From Robiginitalea myxolifaciens (GTDB lineage Bacteria; Bacteroidota; Bacteroidia; Flavobacteriales; Flavobacteriaceae), in NCBI RefSeq assembly GCF_900115205.1, contig NZ_FOYQ01000001.1, positions 833,240-897,239 on the forward strand: a stretch of 64,000 nt of DNA, read 5' to 3'. The position numbers were made by a program, and so were the translations under genes. The notes beneath the pieces are model-generated. The model was not told the origin of the DNA and did not search any database. It saw only the letters and a program-made list of their open reading frames with translations. Position 1 is the stretch's first letter. Every line of letters starts with the position of its first letter. Positions 18,123 through 27,205 of this stretch are shown here, piece after piece.

Positions 18123-18596
18123 ATGGAAAATGATAACAACAAGAGTAACTACGGAAAATTTGCCCTAATGATGGGGGTATCCTTTATGGTAATGTACGCC
18201 GTCATGTTTTTGAACGCTGATGTCTATGACCATGTTATGCTAAGCAATACACGTACCTACATGACCATACTGATGATAGCACCCATGGCCATTTCCATGA
18301 TGCTTTTCATGTGGGGCATGTACAAAAACAGGAAGCTGAACTATATTATCATGGGGCTTTCGGCAATAGTCTTTGTTGCCACTTTATATGGATTACGCCA
18401 ACAGGTATTTATTTCCGATGTGCAATGGATGAAGGCGATGATACCGCATCACTCCAGTGCCATAATGGTAAGCCAGAAAGCGCATTTAAAGGATCCGGAG
18501 GCCATAAAGCTTGCGGAGGAAATCATTGAGGCACAGGAGCGCGAGATTGCACAGATGAAAAAGATGATATATCGATTGGAAAACGCAAAAGATTAG
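18123..18596 (+). CDS. DUF305 membrane protein
   Basis: A 157-residue protein with three predicted membrane helices (about residues 13-30, 45-65 and 73-92). A C-terminal DUF305 segment follows with the hallmark MKAMIPHHSSAIMVS (His109, His110). DUF305 proteins are ferritin-like in fold and are frequent in copper and silver clusters; the His/Met motif may bind metal at the periplasmic face. Methionine is very abundant in the helices. The gene sits 8 bp after the DUF3347 gene and 3 bp before the next. Confidence 0.88.
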   Translation: MENDNNKSNYGKFALMMGVSFMVMYAVMFLNADVYDHVMLSNTRTYMTILMIAPMAISMMLFMWGMYKNRKLNYIIMGLSAIVFVATLYGLRQQVFISDVQWMKAMIPHHSSAIMVSQKAHLKDPEAIKLAEEIIEAQEREIAQMKKMIYRLENAKD

Positions 18597-18599
18597 GGT

Positions 18600-19310
18600 A
18601 TGAAGCTAATAAGATTGTCCCTGTTGTTAATTGTTCTTGTAAGTTGTAATAACAATAAGGAACCCATGGGTAAAGTGTACCATAATGGTGCATTGCGAAC
18701 CCTTATGAAAGGTGATTTGAATACTGTTGTACAACTGGACTCTTTGAAGGGCAAGGACAATCTTTATGCGCTAGGAGCAGCTTCAAACCTAAAGGGAGAG
18801 ATTCAGATTTTCAATGGCTCACCGGTAAACGCCCGCGTTGAAAACGAAAAGATCATCATCGATTCTTCATTTGATGAAAGTGCCTCTCTATTGGTATATG
18901 CCCAGATACCAGTATGGACTGAAATTACTATTCCCGCATCAGTCAAAACCAAAGTTGCTTTGGAAGAATTCATTCAGGTAAGTGCTATGAACAAAGGGCT
19001 TGATATGGGTAGACCTTTTCCTTTCCTTGTTGAAGGTGAGATTTCCTCACTCGATTGGCATGTTATTGACTGGCCTGAAGGGGATACGCTACATACACAT
19101 GAAAAACATAGGAATTCTGGGCTTAATGGAACAATAAAGGAGAAAGAGGTCGAAATAATCGGTTTCTTTTCATTGCATCACAAAACTGTGTTCACGCATC
19201 ATTCAACAAATATCCATATACACTTTAAAACCGAAGACCGTTCATTGGCGGGGCATGTTGATGACTTGCAATTGGGAAATGATACAAAACTTAAACTGCC
19301 AAAAAAATGA
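18600..19310 (+). CDS. Acetolactate-decarboxylase-like lipoprotein
   Basis: A 236-residue predicted lipoprotein (lipobox VLVSC, Cys16). Its body resembles alpha-acetolactate decarboxylase (BudA/AlsD). The N-terminal part has YHNGALRTLMKGDLNT followed by a GxxxxLKGEIQIFNG-type strand. The C-terminal part has HIHFKTEDRSLAGHV, matching the zinc triad spacing H-x-H-x10-H (His206, His208, His219) known from that enzyme. A secreted decarboxylase makes little metabolic sense inside a copper operon. A metal-binding or otherwise repurposed fold is more likely, but this is inference. The stop codon overlaps the copA start (ATGA), so it is firmly part of the operon. Confidence 0.72.
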   Translation: MKLIRLSLLLIVLVSCNNNKEPMGKVYHNGALRTLMKGDLNTVVQLDSLKGKDNLYALGAASNLKGEIQIFNGSPVNARVENEKIIIDSSFDESASLLVYAQIPVWTEITIPASVKTKVALEEFIQVSAMNKGLDMGRPFPFLVEGEISSLDWHVIDWPEGDTLHTHEKHRNSGLNGTIKEKEVEIIGFFSLHHKTVFTHHSTNIHIHFKTEDRSLAGHVDDLQLGNDTKLKLPKK

Positions 19311-21814
19311 AGCACACCTATCATATACACGGAATGACCTGCAACGGTTGCAGAGCCCATGTTGAGAAAGCACTAGCAAAAGTGGATGGGGTAAATGAGG
19401 TATCGGTGGATTTAGAAAAAGCTGAGGCGACCATTGAAATGGAATCCCATGTACCCATCGAAAGATTTCAGGGGGCCTTGGCAGAGGATGGCGGTTCATA
19501 CAGTATCCATCCACCAGGAGAACACTATCACGTTGAAAAGAAAAAAGAACAAAAACCAAAAGGCAAGGGAACGGGAACATTTTACTGTCCGATGCACTGC
19601 GAGGGTGATAAAACCTATGACAAACCCGGTGATTGTCCTGTTTGTGGAATGGATTTGGTGGAGGAGCAAAATCTATCCTCAAATGCTTCCGATGGGCAAT
19701 GGACTTGCCCTATGCATCCAGAGGTCTTAAAAGACGAGCCTGGCAGTTGCCCGATATGCGGTATGGACTTGGTACCGATGGAACCCGACCTGTCAGCGGA
19801 GGAAAAGACCTATAAAAGATTGCTCAAGAAATTTTGGGTTGCGGTTGCCTTCACCTTGCCCATTTTCCTGATCGCTATGAGCGAAATGATACCGAACAAT
19901 CCTTTGTACGCTGTTTTGGAACAAAAGTATTGGAACTGGATACAGTTCGTGCTTTCGATTCCGGTGGTCTTTTATGCCACTTGGATGTTCTTCGAACGTG
20001 CGTATCGCAGCATCGTCACATGGAACCTGAATATGTTTACGCTCATAGGCATTGGTGCGGGAGTGGCGTGGCTTTTCAGTGTGGTGGGCATGTTGCTACC
20101 CGATGTTTTTCCTGAACAGTTCAAAACAGAGCAGGGAACGGTGCACGTCTATTTTGAGGCTGCTACCGTTATCTTGACCTTGGTGCTTTTAGGTCAGGTT
20201 TTGGAGGCCAGGGCGCACAGTAAGACCAATTCTGCAGTTAAGGAATTGCTCAAACTTGCCCCCAACAAAGCTATAAAGGTGGTCGAGGGCGAAGAAATTG
20301 AAGTGCCTATCGATGACATCGAAATTGGTAATATACTTAAAGTGAAACCAGGCGATAAAATTCCTGTGGATGGCATCATCGCCGAAGGGCACAGTGCCAT
20401 CGATGAATCCATGATAACAGGGGAACCCATTCCCGTCAACAAAGAGGAAGGCGATAAAGTAAGCAGTGGAACCATCAACGGTAACCAGTCCTTTTTGATG
20501 AAAGCTGAAAAAGTGGGCAGCGATACCTTGCTTTCCCAAATTATCACCATGGTCAATGAGGCCAGTCGGAGCCGTGCCCCCATTCAAAAACTGGCAGACA
20601 CGGTATCGGCCTATTTTGTGCCCATCGTGGTCCTTATCGCTGTTGTCACTTTTGGGGTGTGGGCGATTTGGGGACCAGAACCTGCCTATGTCTATGCACT
20701 TGTGAATGCCATTGCCGTATTGATCATCGCCTGTCCCTGTGCTTTGGGATTAGCAACTCCCATGTCTGTGATGGTTGGGGTGGGTAAGGGTGCACAGAAC
20801 GGTGTGCTTATCAAAAATGCTGAAGCCCTCGAAAAGATGGACAAAGTAGATACGCTAATAGTTGACAAAACAGGAACCATCACCGAGGGAAAACCCACTG
20901 TGGAAAAAGTAGGCTCATTTGATGATAGTCTTGATGAGGCCCAAATACTTGAATTCATAGTTGCGCTCAACAGCAATAGTGAACATCCGCTGGCAGAGGC
21001 CACAGTAGCTTACGGAAAGGAAAAAAAGGTGAAAGCAAATAAGGCCGATAACTTCAATGCAGTTACTGGTAAAGGTGTGGAAGGTAAGGTGGACGGAAAA
21101 CAACTCGCTCTGGGAAATCCTAAAATGATGGACTACGCCAACGCTGAAATTTCCGAAGAGAAAGAAAACACAGCAAAGAAATTTCAGAAACAGGGCAAAA
21201 CGGTTTCCTATTTAGCTGTTGATGGTAAGGTCGTTGGATATGTGGTCATAGGTGATAAAATCAAAGAGACCAGTGCCAAGGCAATCAAGGAACTCCAGAA
21301 CAAGGGCATCGATGTTATCATGCTTACAGGAGACAACCACGATACTGCTCAGGCCGTGGCCAGTGAGCTGAACCTTGCGGACTTCAAAGCAAGTATGCTC
21401 CCAGAGGACAAACTCAAAGAAGTGGAACGGTTGCAGACTGAAGGAAAATCCGTGGCAATGGCAGGTGATGGAATCAATGATGCACCTGCCCTGGCAAAGA
21501 GCGATGTGGGTATTGCCATGGGCACGGGTACGGACGTGGCCATTGAGAGTGCTGCAATAACCTTGGTAAAAGGCGATCTGCACGGGATAGTCAAGGCCAG
21601 AAATCTCAGCGATGTTGTTATGAGGAATATCAAGCAAAACCTATTTTTTGCTTTGATATACAATACCTTGGGAGTGCCCGTTGCCGCTGGGGTATTGTAC
21701 CCTTTCTTTGGGATTTTGCTTTCACCCATGATTGCGGCATTGGCCATGAGTTTTAGTTCGGTCTCGGTAATCGCAAATGCATTGAGACTGCGTTCAACCA
21801 AAATAGATAGCTAA
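19307..21814 (+). CDS. copA: Copper-translocating P1B-type ATPase
   Basis: An 835-residue P-type ATPase that exports Cu(I) or Ag(I) from the cytoplasm. In order: an HMA domain with GMTCNGC (Cys12, Cys15); two heavy-metal-binding domains of the CPMH...CPxCGMDL type at about residues 93-118 and 131-157; membrane helices; the ion-binding CPC motif (Cys476-Pro-Cys478); the phosphorylated Asp520 in DKTGT; an SEHPLAEA nucleotide-binding motif; and GDGINDAPAL. The double metal-binding domain after the HMA is typical of Bacteroidota CopA. It overlaps the genes on both sides, by 4 bp upstream and 1 bp downstream. Confidence 0.94.
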   Translation: MKHTYHIHGMTCNGCRAHVEKALAKVDGVNEVSVDLEKAEATIEMESHVPIERFQGALAEDGGSYSIHPPGEHYHVEKKKEQKPKGKGTGTFYCPMHCEGDKTYDKPGDCPVCGMDLVEEQNLSSNASDGQWTCPMHPEVLKDEPGSCPICGMDLVPMEPDLSAEEKTYKRLLKKFWVAVAFTLPIFLIAMSEMIPNNPLYAVLEQKYWNWIQFVLSIPVVFYATWMFFERAYRSIVTWNLNMFTLIGIGAGVAWLFSVVGMLLPDVFPEQFKTEQGTVHVYFEAATVILTLVLLGQVLEARAHSKTNSAVKELLKLAPNKAIKVVEGEEIEVPIDDIEIGNILKVKPGDKIPVDGIIAEGHSAIDESMITGEPIPVNKEEGDKVSSGTINGNQSFLMKAEKVGSDTLLSQIITMVNEASRSRAPIQKLADTVSAYFVPIVVLIAVVTFGVWAIWGPEPAYVYALVNAIAVLIIACPCALGLATPMSVMVGVGKGAQNGVLIKNAEALEKMDKVDTLIVDKTGTITEGKPTVEKVGSFDDSLDEAQILEFIVALNSNSEHPLAEATVAYGKEKKVKANKADNFNAVTGKGVEGKVDGKQLALGNPKMMDYANAEISEEKENTAKKFQKQGKTVSYLAVDGKVVGYVVIGDKIKETSAKAIKELQNKGIDVIMLTGDNHDTAQAVASELNLADFKASMLPEDKLKEVERLQTEGKSVAMAGDGINDAPALAKSDVGIAMGTGTDVAIESAAITLVKGDLHGIVKARNLSDVVMRNIKQNLFFALIYNTLGVPVAAGVLYPFFGILLSPMIAALAMSFSSVSVIANALRLRSTKIDS

Positions 21815-22530
21815 TGGTTAAAAGAAAAACAGCAAATTGGATTCGAAAATCCCACAGATACCTTGGTATCTTTCTGGGCATCCAATTTTTGATGTGGACA
21901 GTAAGTGGGTTGTACTTCAGCTGGACGGACATCGATGACATCCACGGGGACCATTTCAAGAATATGGATTACCAACCTACTGCCTTTTCGGGATTGATGG
22001 CACCTTCATCACTGAATGTTCCAAAGGGCATCAAATCCATCGAAATCAGGGACATTAACGGTCAGCCTTATTACTGGATCAATAAGAGCCATTTGTACAA
22101 CGCTTTGGATGGCAAAATGAAATCCTCAATAAACCAGGACGAAGCCTTGTATGTTGCCAATAATTACGTGAAAGATGAATTAAAAGTAGCCGATGTGAAA
22201 CTTATTGAAGAAGTTGGGAAACATCATGAATATCGGGAAAAACTCTTGCCGGCCTATGTAATTTCATATCAAGGGGCAGATAACTTGAAGGCTTACGTTT
22301 CGGCAATCGATGGAAAATTTCAAACGGTTCGCCATCGTGATTGGCGCATTTTTGATTTTCTGTGGATGACCCATACGATGGATTATGAAGGTCGGGATGA
22401 TTTTAACACCGCCGTGCTTCGAGCGTTTTCACTGTTGGGGTTGATTACGGTTTTAAGTGGATTTATATTATGGTATATCAGTTCACCTTCACTAATTAAA
22501 TTGAAAAAACGATTAAAAATAAAGAGATGA
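21814..22530 (+). CDS. PepSY-domain membrane protein
   Basis: A 238-residue protein with an N-terminal membrane helix (about residues 15-32, LGIFLGIQFLMWTVSGLYFSW region), a periplasmic PepSY-like domain containing a DEALYVANNYV helix and HHEYREKLLPAYVISY strand, and a second membrane helix near the C-terminus (about residues 203-226). It resembles the PepSY-associated membrane proteins often encoded with copper or iron transport genes. The function is unknown; redox or metal handling at the inner membrane is a guess. Its ATG overlaps the copA stop codon (TAATG), and its own stop overlaps the next start (ATGA). Confidence 0.8.
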   Translation: MVKRKTANWIRKSHRYLGIFLGIQFLMWTVSGLYFSWTDIDDIHGDHFKNMDYQPTAFSGLMAPSSLNVPKGIKSIEIRDINGQPYYWINKSHLYNALDGKMKSSINQDEALYVANNYVKDELKVADVKLIEEVGKHHEYREKLLPAYVISYQGADNLKAYVSAIDGKFQTVRHRDWRIFDFLWMTHTMDYEGRDDFNTAVLRAFSLLGLITVLSGFILWYISSPSLIKLKKRLKIKR

Positions 22531-24293
22531 AGAAGGGTATTATTTACATAGGAATAGCAGCCATAATCGGATTGGTGTTAGGCTATTTGCTCTTTGGAGA
22601 TTCAGCTTCAAGCAATATGGATGCAGATAAACATAACCATGGCGCGGCATCGGAAAGTCAAATGTGGACTTGTTCAATGCATCCTCAGATAATGCAGCCG
22701 GAGCAAGGAGACTGCCCAATTTGTGGCATGGATTTGATTCCCGCTGAATCGGGTAAGGATGGTTTGGCACCTGAACAATTCGCCATGACAGATAATGCAC
22801 TTGCTTTGGCCAATATCCAGACCACAGTCATAGGCTCTGCTTCAACGGATAATGACAACACCATTAACTTGTCAGGTAAGATTGCCGTCAATGAGGAAGC
22901 AATTGCCGTTCAGGCCAGTTATTTTGATGGGAGGATTGAACGATTGAATGTGAACTATGAAGGGCAAGAAGTACGCAAAGGACAACTACTGGCTTCCATT
23001 TACTCTCCAGAATTAGTAGCTGCCCAACAAGAATTATTGACCGCAGCATCTTTGAAAGCCTCACAGCCACAATTATATAAAGCTGTTCGAAACAAGTTGA
23101 AACTCTGGAAACTATCTGAAAACCAAATCGATGGTATTGAAAGTTCTGGAAAGGTGACAGAATACTTCCCGGTGTATGCAACAGTTTCAGGAACGGTTTC
23201 AGAAGTAATGAGTGCAGAAGGCGATTATGTCAAAAAAGGGCAACCCATTGTAAAGGTGAGCAATCTAAATACGGTCTGGGCTGAATTTGATGCCTATGAA
23301 AGTCAATTGTCATTGTTCAGTAAGGGACAAAGTGTTCGTATCACTACCAATGCATATCCCAATAAAACCTTCGATGGCAAAATATCTTTTATCGACCCGA
23401 TGTTGAATAATGCCACAAGAACCGTTACGGTTCGAGCTACGCTGAAAAATCAGGATAATATCTTCAAGCCAGGGATGTTCGTGATGGGCACCATAGAGGG
23501 TGATAAAATTGGAAAAAGCGAAACCGAACTAATGGTTCCTTCCTCCGCAGTAATGTGGACAGGGGAACGCTCACTGGTATATGTGAAAGTAAAATCGGAT
23601 GAGCCCGTTTTTGAAATGCGCGAAGTAATGCTTGGGGCAAGAATTGGTGAGCAAATTGAAGTGACATCTGGTCTGAAAGCTGGAGAAGAAATAGTCACCA
23701 ATGGCACCTTTACGGTGGATGCTGCTGCCCAATTACAGGGGAAGAAAAGTATGATGAACAAGGCAGGCGGCCGGACAATGACAGGTCATGAAGGCCATAT
23801 AGGAATGCAGGAAAATGTGGTTTCAGACAATTCAAGTGCAATGATGAAAATGGAGTTTTCGGATTCATTTCAAGAACAATTTGAAATAGGGTTGCCAGCT
23901 TACCTAAAGTTGAAGGACGCTCTGGTTGCCAGTGATGCCAAACAAACTTCTATGGAAGCAAAATCGATGATGGAAGTATTGGAGGAAATTGACGATTCTA
24001 AACTAGGAAATATGGAAAAGGCCCATTTCAGCAAAATCATTGAAATGTTAAAGGCAATTGCCGTAAATCGGGATATAGAAAATCAACGAACCCATTTCGT
24101 AATCCTAAACGAAAATATGGTGGCTATTGCCAGCAACTTAAAATCTTTGGACGATACTCTCTATGTGCAGCAATGTCCTATGGCCAATAGTAATAAAGGC
24201 GCAGTTTGGTTAAGTGCTGAGGAAGATATTAGAAACCCCTACTACGGGGATGCGATGTTGACTTGTGGGAGTGTTGTCGAAGTTTTGAAATGA
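22527..24293 (+). CDS. cusB: CusB-type periplasmic adaptor with metal-binding and DUF3347 domains
   Basis: A 588-residue membrane-fusion protein linking the RND pump to the outer-membrane channel. It has an N-terminal anchor helix (about residues 5-23) and a heavy-metal-binding domain (CSMHPQIMQPEQGDCPICGM, about residues 50-69). Next come the adaptor core with barrel-sandwich and beta-barrel parts, including VYATVSGTVSEV and FKPGMFVMGTIEG, and a C-terminal DUF3347-like domain (about residues 445-588) with YVQQCPMANS and LTCGSVVEVL. This makes it much longer than E. coli CusB (407). Last gene of the copper operon; it converges with the zinc-type operon. Confidence 0.92.
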   Translation: MKKGIIYIGIAAIIGLVLGYLLFGDSASSNMDADKHNHGAASESQMWTCSMHPQIMQPEQGDCPICGMDLIPAESGKDGLAPEQFAMTDNALALANIQTTVIGSASTDNDNTINLSGKIAVNEEAIAVQASYFDGRIERLNVNYEGQEVRKGQLLASIYSPELVAAQQELLTAASLKASQPQLYKAVRNKLKLWKLSENQIDGIESSGKVTEYFPVYATVSGTVSEVMSAEGDYVKKGQPIVKVSNLNTVWAEFDAYESQLSLFSKGQSVRITTNAYPNKTFDGKISFIDPMLNNATRTVTVRATLKNQDNIFKPGMFVMGTIEGDKIGKSETELMVPSSAVMWTGERSLVYVKVKSDEPVFEMREVMLGARIGEQIEVTSGLKAGEEIVTNGTFTVDAAAQLQGKKSMMNKAGGRTMTGHEGHIGMQENVVSDNSSAMMKMEFSDSFQEQFEIGLPAYLKLKDALVASDAKQTSMEAKSMMEVLEEIDDSKLGNMEKAHFSKIIEMLKAIAVNRDIENQRTHFVILNENMVAIASNLKSLDDTLYVQQCPMANSNKGAVWLSAEEDIRNPYYGDAMLTCGSVVEVLK

Positions 24294-24317
24294 GGTAAAG
24301 AAAGAATTTTACGGTTT

Positions 24318-24349
24318 GAATGAAATAGTCTCAACTATCATTCTTTTTT
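24318..24349 (+). terminator. Terminator between convergent metal operons
   Basis: The arms GAATGAAATAGT and ACTATCATTC pair with a 2-base bulge, followed by a run of seven Ts. It lies 25 bp after the cusB stop codon and just beyond the end of the minus-strand P-type ATPase gene, closing the copper operon. Confidence 0.75.
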
Positions 24350-24356
24350 AAACTGA

Positions 24357-26348
24357 TTATTCCCATTTCATCCGCTGCAACCGCACCGCGTTTAGAATGG
24401 CTAACAACGCCACACCTACATCCGCAAATACGGCTTCCCACATCGTGGCCAGACCACCAGCGCCGAGAATAAGAACAATAATTTTCACCCCGAAAGCCAG
24501 ACCTATGTTTTGCCATACAATCCTACGAGTAGAACGACCGATTTTGACCGCCCTAGCAATCTTGCTCGGCTGGTCGGTCTGAATGATGACGTCTGCGGTT
24601 TCAATGGCCACATCACTGCCCAAACCGCCCATTGCGACACCTACGTCGCTTGCTGCGAGTACAGGCGCATCATTGATGCCATCGCCCATAAATGCGACCG
24701 TTGTGTCGGGTTGCTTTTTAAGTTCTTCTACCTCGTTCAATTTATCTTGCGGTAACAGCCCGCCTTTCGCCCAATCGATATTCAGCTCTTCGGAAACCTG
24801 TTGGGTAATGGAATCCTTATCGCCCGAAAGCATTATGATTTTGGAAATCCCAGCATTACGTAGTTGCTTAATAGCTTGGTGTGCATCTTCCTTCAACTCA
24901 TCAGCAATGGTCACGTATCCAGCAAACTTTCCGTCAATGGCCAACATTACTATGGATTCGACTAGAGTATCGGTCTCAGAGGGAACATCGATACCGTTGG
25001 AAACCATCAAAGCTTTATTGCCCACCAAGACCTGCTTTCCGTTGACTGTACCTTTTAATCCTTTTCCTGCAACTTCCGAAACTTCGGTTGCTTCATAACC
25101 CGCACCATCCGCTTTGTATTCCAATATGGCTTTTGCGATGGGATGGGTGGATTGTTCTTCCATCGCCATTAAGTATTGCATAAATTCCGCTTCCCCTTCG
25201 ACTGCGCTCAGGGCAGGCGCGAAATTATTTTTGGTTACCACTTCCTTGATTTTAAACACCCCTTTGGTAACAGTGCCTGTTTTATCCATTACCACTGTAT
25301 TCACCTTGGTCATGGCATCAAGGAAGGATGCACCCTTGAATAGTATCCCATTGCGGGATGCCGCACCGAGACCACCGAAATAGCCCAGAGGAATGGAAAT
25401 GACCAAGGCGCAGGGGCAAGAAATCACCAAAAATATCAAAGCCCTGTAAAGCCAATCCCTGAATACATAATCGTCCACAAGGAAATAGGGAAGAAATGTA
25501 AGTCCGATAGCCAAGAAAACCACAATGGGCGTATAAATTCGTGCGAACTTTCTAATGAACAGTTCGGTCTTTGATTTTCGAGCGGAAGCGTTCTGTACCA
25601 TATCCAGAATCCGCGCAATGGAACTGTCCTTAAATCCTTTTGTCGTTTCCACTTCGATAACACCATCGAGGTTGATGCTTCCCGCAAAGACTTTTTCGCC
25701 TTGAGCGATGGTATCGGGTTTGCTTTCACCAGTAATGGCAGCTGTATTTAGCGATGCTTTTTCGGACAGTAGAACCCCATCTAAAGGAATTTTTTCACCA
25801 ACACGTACCTGAATCTTTTCGCCTATCTTGACGGTTTCGGGATTGACCGAAATAAAATCACCATTTCTAAAAACCAATGCTTCATCGGGTCGGGCATCCA
25901 AAAGGGCTTTAATGTTTCCCTTCGCCCGATTTACCGCTGCGTTCTGGAACAGCTCACCTACGGCATAGAAAAGCATCACGGCCACACCCTCGGGATATTC
26001 GCCTATGGCAAATGCACCCAGGGTGGCAATGGACATCAGGAAAAATTCCGTAAAGAAATCGCCGTTCCTAATACTGTCCCAGCCCTCTTTGATGACAGGA
26101 AAACCAACGGGAATGTAAGCTACGGTGTACCAAACAATCCGCACCCACCCTTTGAAAAATGGAAAAGTGTCAAAACAATCTATGGCGATACCCGTAATAA
26201 GCAGAACAAGGCTGAAAATGGCCGGTAGATAGGTCTTAAAATTAGTTGCTTCATCTGGAATGCTATGATTGTGTCCGTCATCGTAGTTATGTCCGCCCTG
26301 GTGTTCTTTCGGGTCCAAGTCCTGAAGGTTAACTTTTTTCTTTTTCAT
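24357..26348 (-). CDS. zntA: Zn/Cd/Pb-type P1B ATPase (ZntA/CadA-like)
   Basis: A 663-residue heavy-metal P-type ATPase. It has the CPC motif (Cys311-Pro-Cys313, SCPCALVIS), the phosphorylated Asp355 in DKTGT, STHPIAKAIL (the HP motif) and GDGINDAPVLAASDVGVAMG. There is no N-terminal HMA domain. A short His-rich tail (KEHQGGHNYDDGHNHS, residues 14-29) takes its place and could bind zinc. The last helices resemble ZntA-type proteins more than the CopA encoded nearby. The substrate (zinc, cadmium or cobalt) is inferred from that and from the Fur-family regulator in the same operon. It is the last gene of a five-gene minus-strand unit and overlaps the preceding gene by 4 bp. Confidence 0.9.
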   Translation of the reverse strand: MKKKKVNLQDLDPKEHQGGHNYDDGHNHSIPDEATNFKTYLPAIFSLVLLITGIAIDCFDTFPFFKGWVRIVWYTVAYIPVGFPVIKEGWDSIRNGDFFTEFFLMSIATLGAFAIGEYPEGVAVMLFYAVGELFQNAAVNRAKGNIKALLDARPDEALVFRNGDFISVNPETVKIGEKIQVRVGEKIPLDGVLLSEKASLNTAAITGESKPDTIAQGEKVFAGSINLDGVIEVETTKGFKDSSIARILDMVQNASARKSKTELFIRKFARIYTPIVVFLAIGLTFLPYFLVDDYVFRDWLYRALIFLVISCPCALVISIPLGYFGGLGAASRNGILFKGASFLDAMTKVNTVVMDKTGTVTKGVFKIKEVVTKNNFAPALSAVEGEAEFMQYLMAMEEQSTHPIAKAILEYKADGAGYEATEVSEVAGKGLKGTVNGKQVLVGNKALMVSNGIDVPSETDTLVESIVMLAIDGKFAGYVTIADELKEDAHQAIKQLRNAGISKIIMLSGDKDSITQQVSEELNIDWAKGGLLPQDKLNEVEELKKQPDTTVAFMGDGINDAPVLAASDVGVAMGGLGSDVAIETADVIIQTDQPSKIARAVKIGRSTRRIVWQNIGLAFGVKIIVLILGAGGLATMWEAVFADVGVALLAILNAVRLQRMKWE

Positions 26349-26797
26349 TTGCTTTGTCGGTATTTGCCCAATATTGGGGCCAAGTCTGACGGTAGCTCCA
26401 TTTTTCGCAATGGTGGCACATCGCTTCCGCCGGTATTTCCAATAGGTACGTGGTCAATGAATGATTTCCAGCCACCGACCAAAAGACGTAAAACTTGACC
26501 CAAGACTTCTTTTGTGTTTCGCTGACGAAACCCAAATTTCAGCATGAGCCAATGCGTATAGGTATGCTCGATCGGATAGGATTGACCAAGAATATGGGAA
26601 CGTTCAAGGTGGTGCCAAGCTGTCAATACATCATTGTTTTGAAGACAGGAACGGTATAGTTCAAGCTCTTTCAAATAATGACTTTTCAAATCGTGTGGAA
26701 TAGTTGTATTGAATTTCAAGTTGCCCTTTTTCAATTGCCAAGGTATCAACTGAACAAGTGCAACGGAAGTGCATTTATTGCCCACTGCAATTATCAC
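26345..26797 (-). CDS. DUF3703 family protein
   Basis: A protein of up to 150 residues with the DUF3703 hallmarks: AWHHLERSHILGQSY, THWLML and a C-terminal NTGGSDVPPLRKM. The conserved histidines suggest metal binding. DUF3703 genes commonly lie beside zinc, cadmium or cobalt exporters in Bacteroidota and Proteobacteria. The longest frame overlaps the upstream fur-family gene by 23 bp; a TTG about 27 codons further in (before KFNTTIPHDL) would give a length closer to the family and is perhaps the true start. The stop overlaps the P-type ATPase start (ATGA). Confidence 0.82.
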   Translation of the reverse strand: MIIAVGNKCTSVALVQLIPWQLKKGNLKFNTTIPHDLKSHYLKELELYRSCLQNNDVLTAWHHLERSHILGQSYPIEHTYTHWLMLKFGFRQRNTKEVLGQVLRLLVGGWKSFIDHVPIGNTGGSDVPPLRKMELPSDLAPILGKYRQSK

Positions 26798-27200
26798 ATA
26801 TTCCTTTCAGGACCAGATTGGCATCTTCGGCAATAAATCCCTTGGGTAGATTGATATGAGGAATTTTCTGTTCGGTTAGACAAAGGGTATCACCACAATT
26901 GGTACAGTGAAAATGTAGGTGCAGGTCTCTTTCCAATTCACAATTACAACCTTCTTCGCATAGTGCATATTTCATAATACCGGAACCGTCGTCTATTTGG
27001 TGGACGACTCGTTTTTGCTCAAAAGTTTTCAGGGTTCTGAACAAGGTGGTCCTGTCCGCTTTGGCGAAGGTGTTCTCTATATCCGTAAGGGTGCTGGCCA
27101 CTTTGGATTTGGCAAGATGCTGAAATACCAAAAGGCGCATCGCCGTTGGCCTTATTCCCTTACTCTCCAAAAATTTATCCGAGGGCGTCATAATCGTCAC
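26775..27200 (-). CDS. Fur-family metalloregulator (Zur-like)
   Basis: A 141-residue Fur-superfamily repressor. The winged helix covers roughly residues 10-80, with the recognition helix around ADRTTLFRTLKTFEQKRVV. The dimer and metal domain has HLHFHCTNCGDTLCL (about residues 92-106) and a final ICDNCS, giving the two CxxC pairs of a structural zinc site. The metal sensed cannot be told from sequence; zinc is favoured because a ZntA-like exporter and DUF3703 are in the same operon. A TGCAAC-TGT-GTTGCA palindrome before the first gene of the operon is the likely operator. Confidence 0.86.
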   Translation of the reverse strand: MTIMTPSDKFLESKGIRPTAMRLLVFQHLAKSKVASTLTDIENTFAKADRTTLFRTLKTFEQKRVVHQIDDGSGIMKYALCEEGCNCELERDLHLHFHCTNCGDTLCLTEQKIPHINLPKGFIAEDANLVLKGICDNCSGQ

Positions 27201-27205
27201 TTAGT

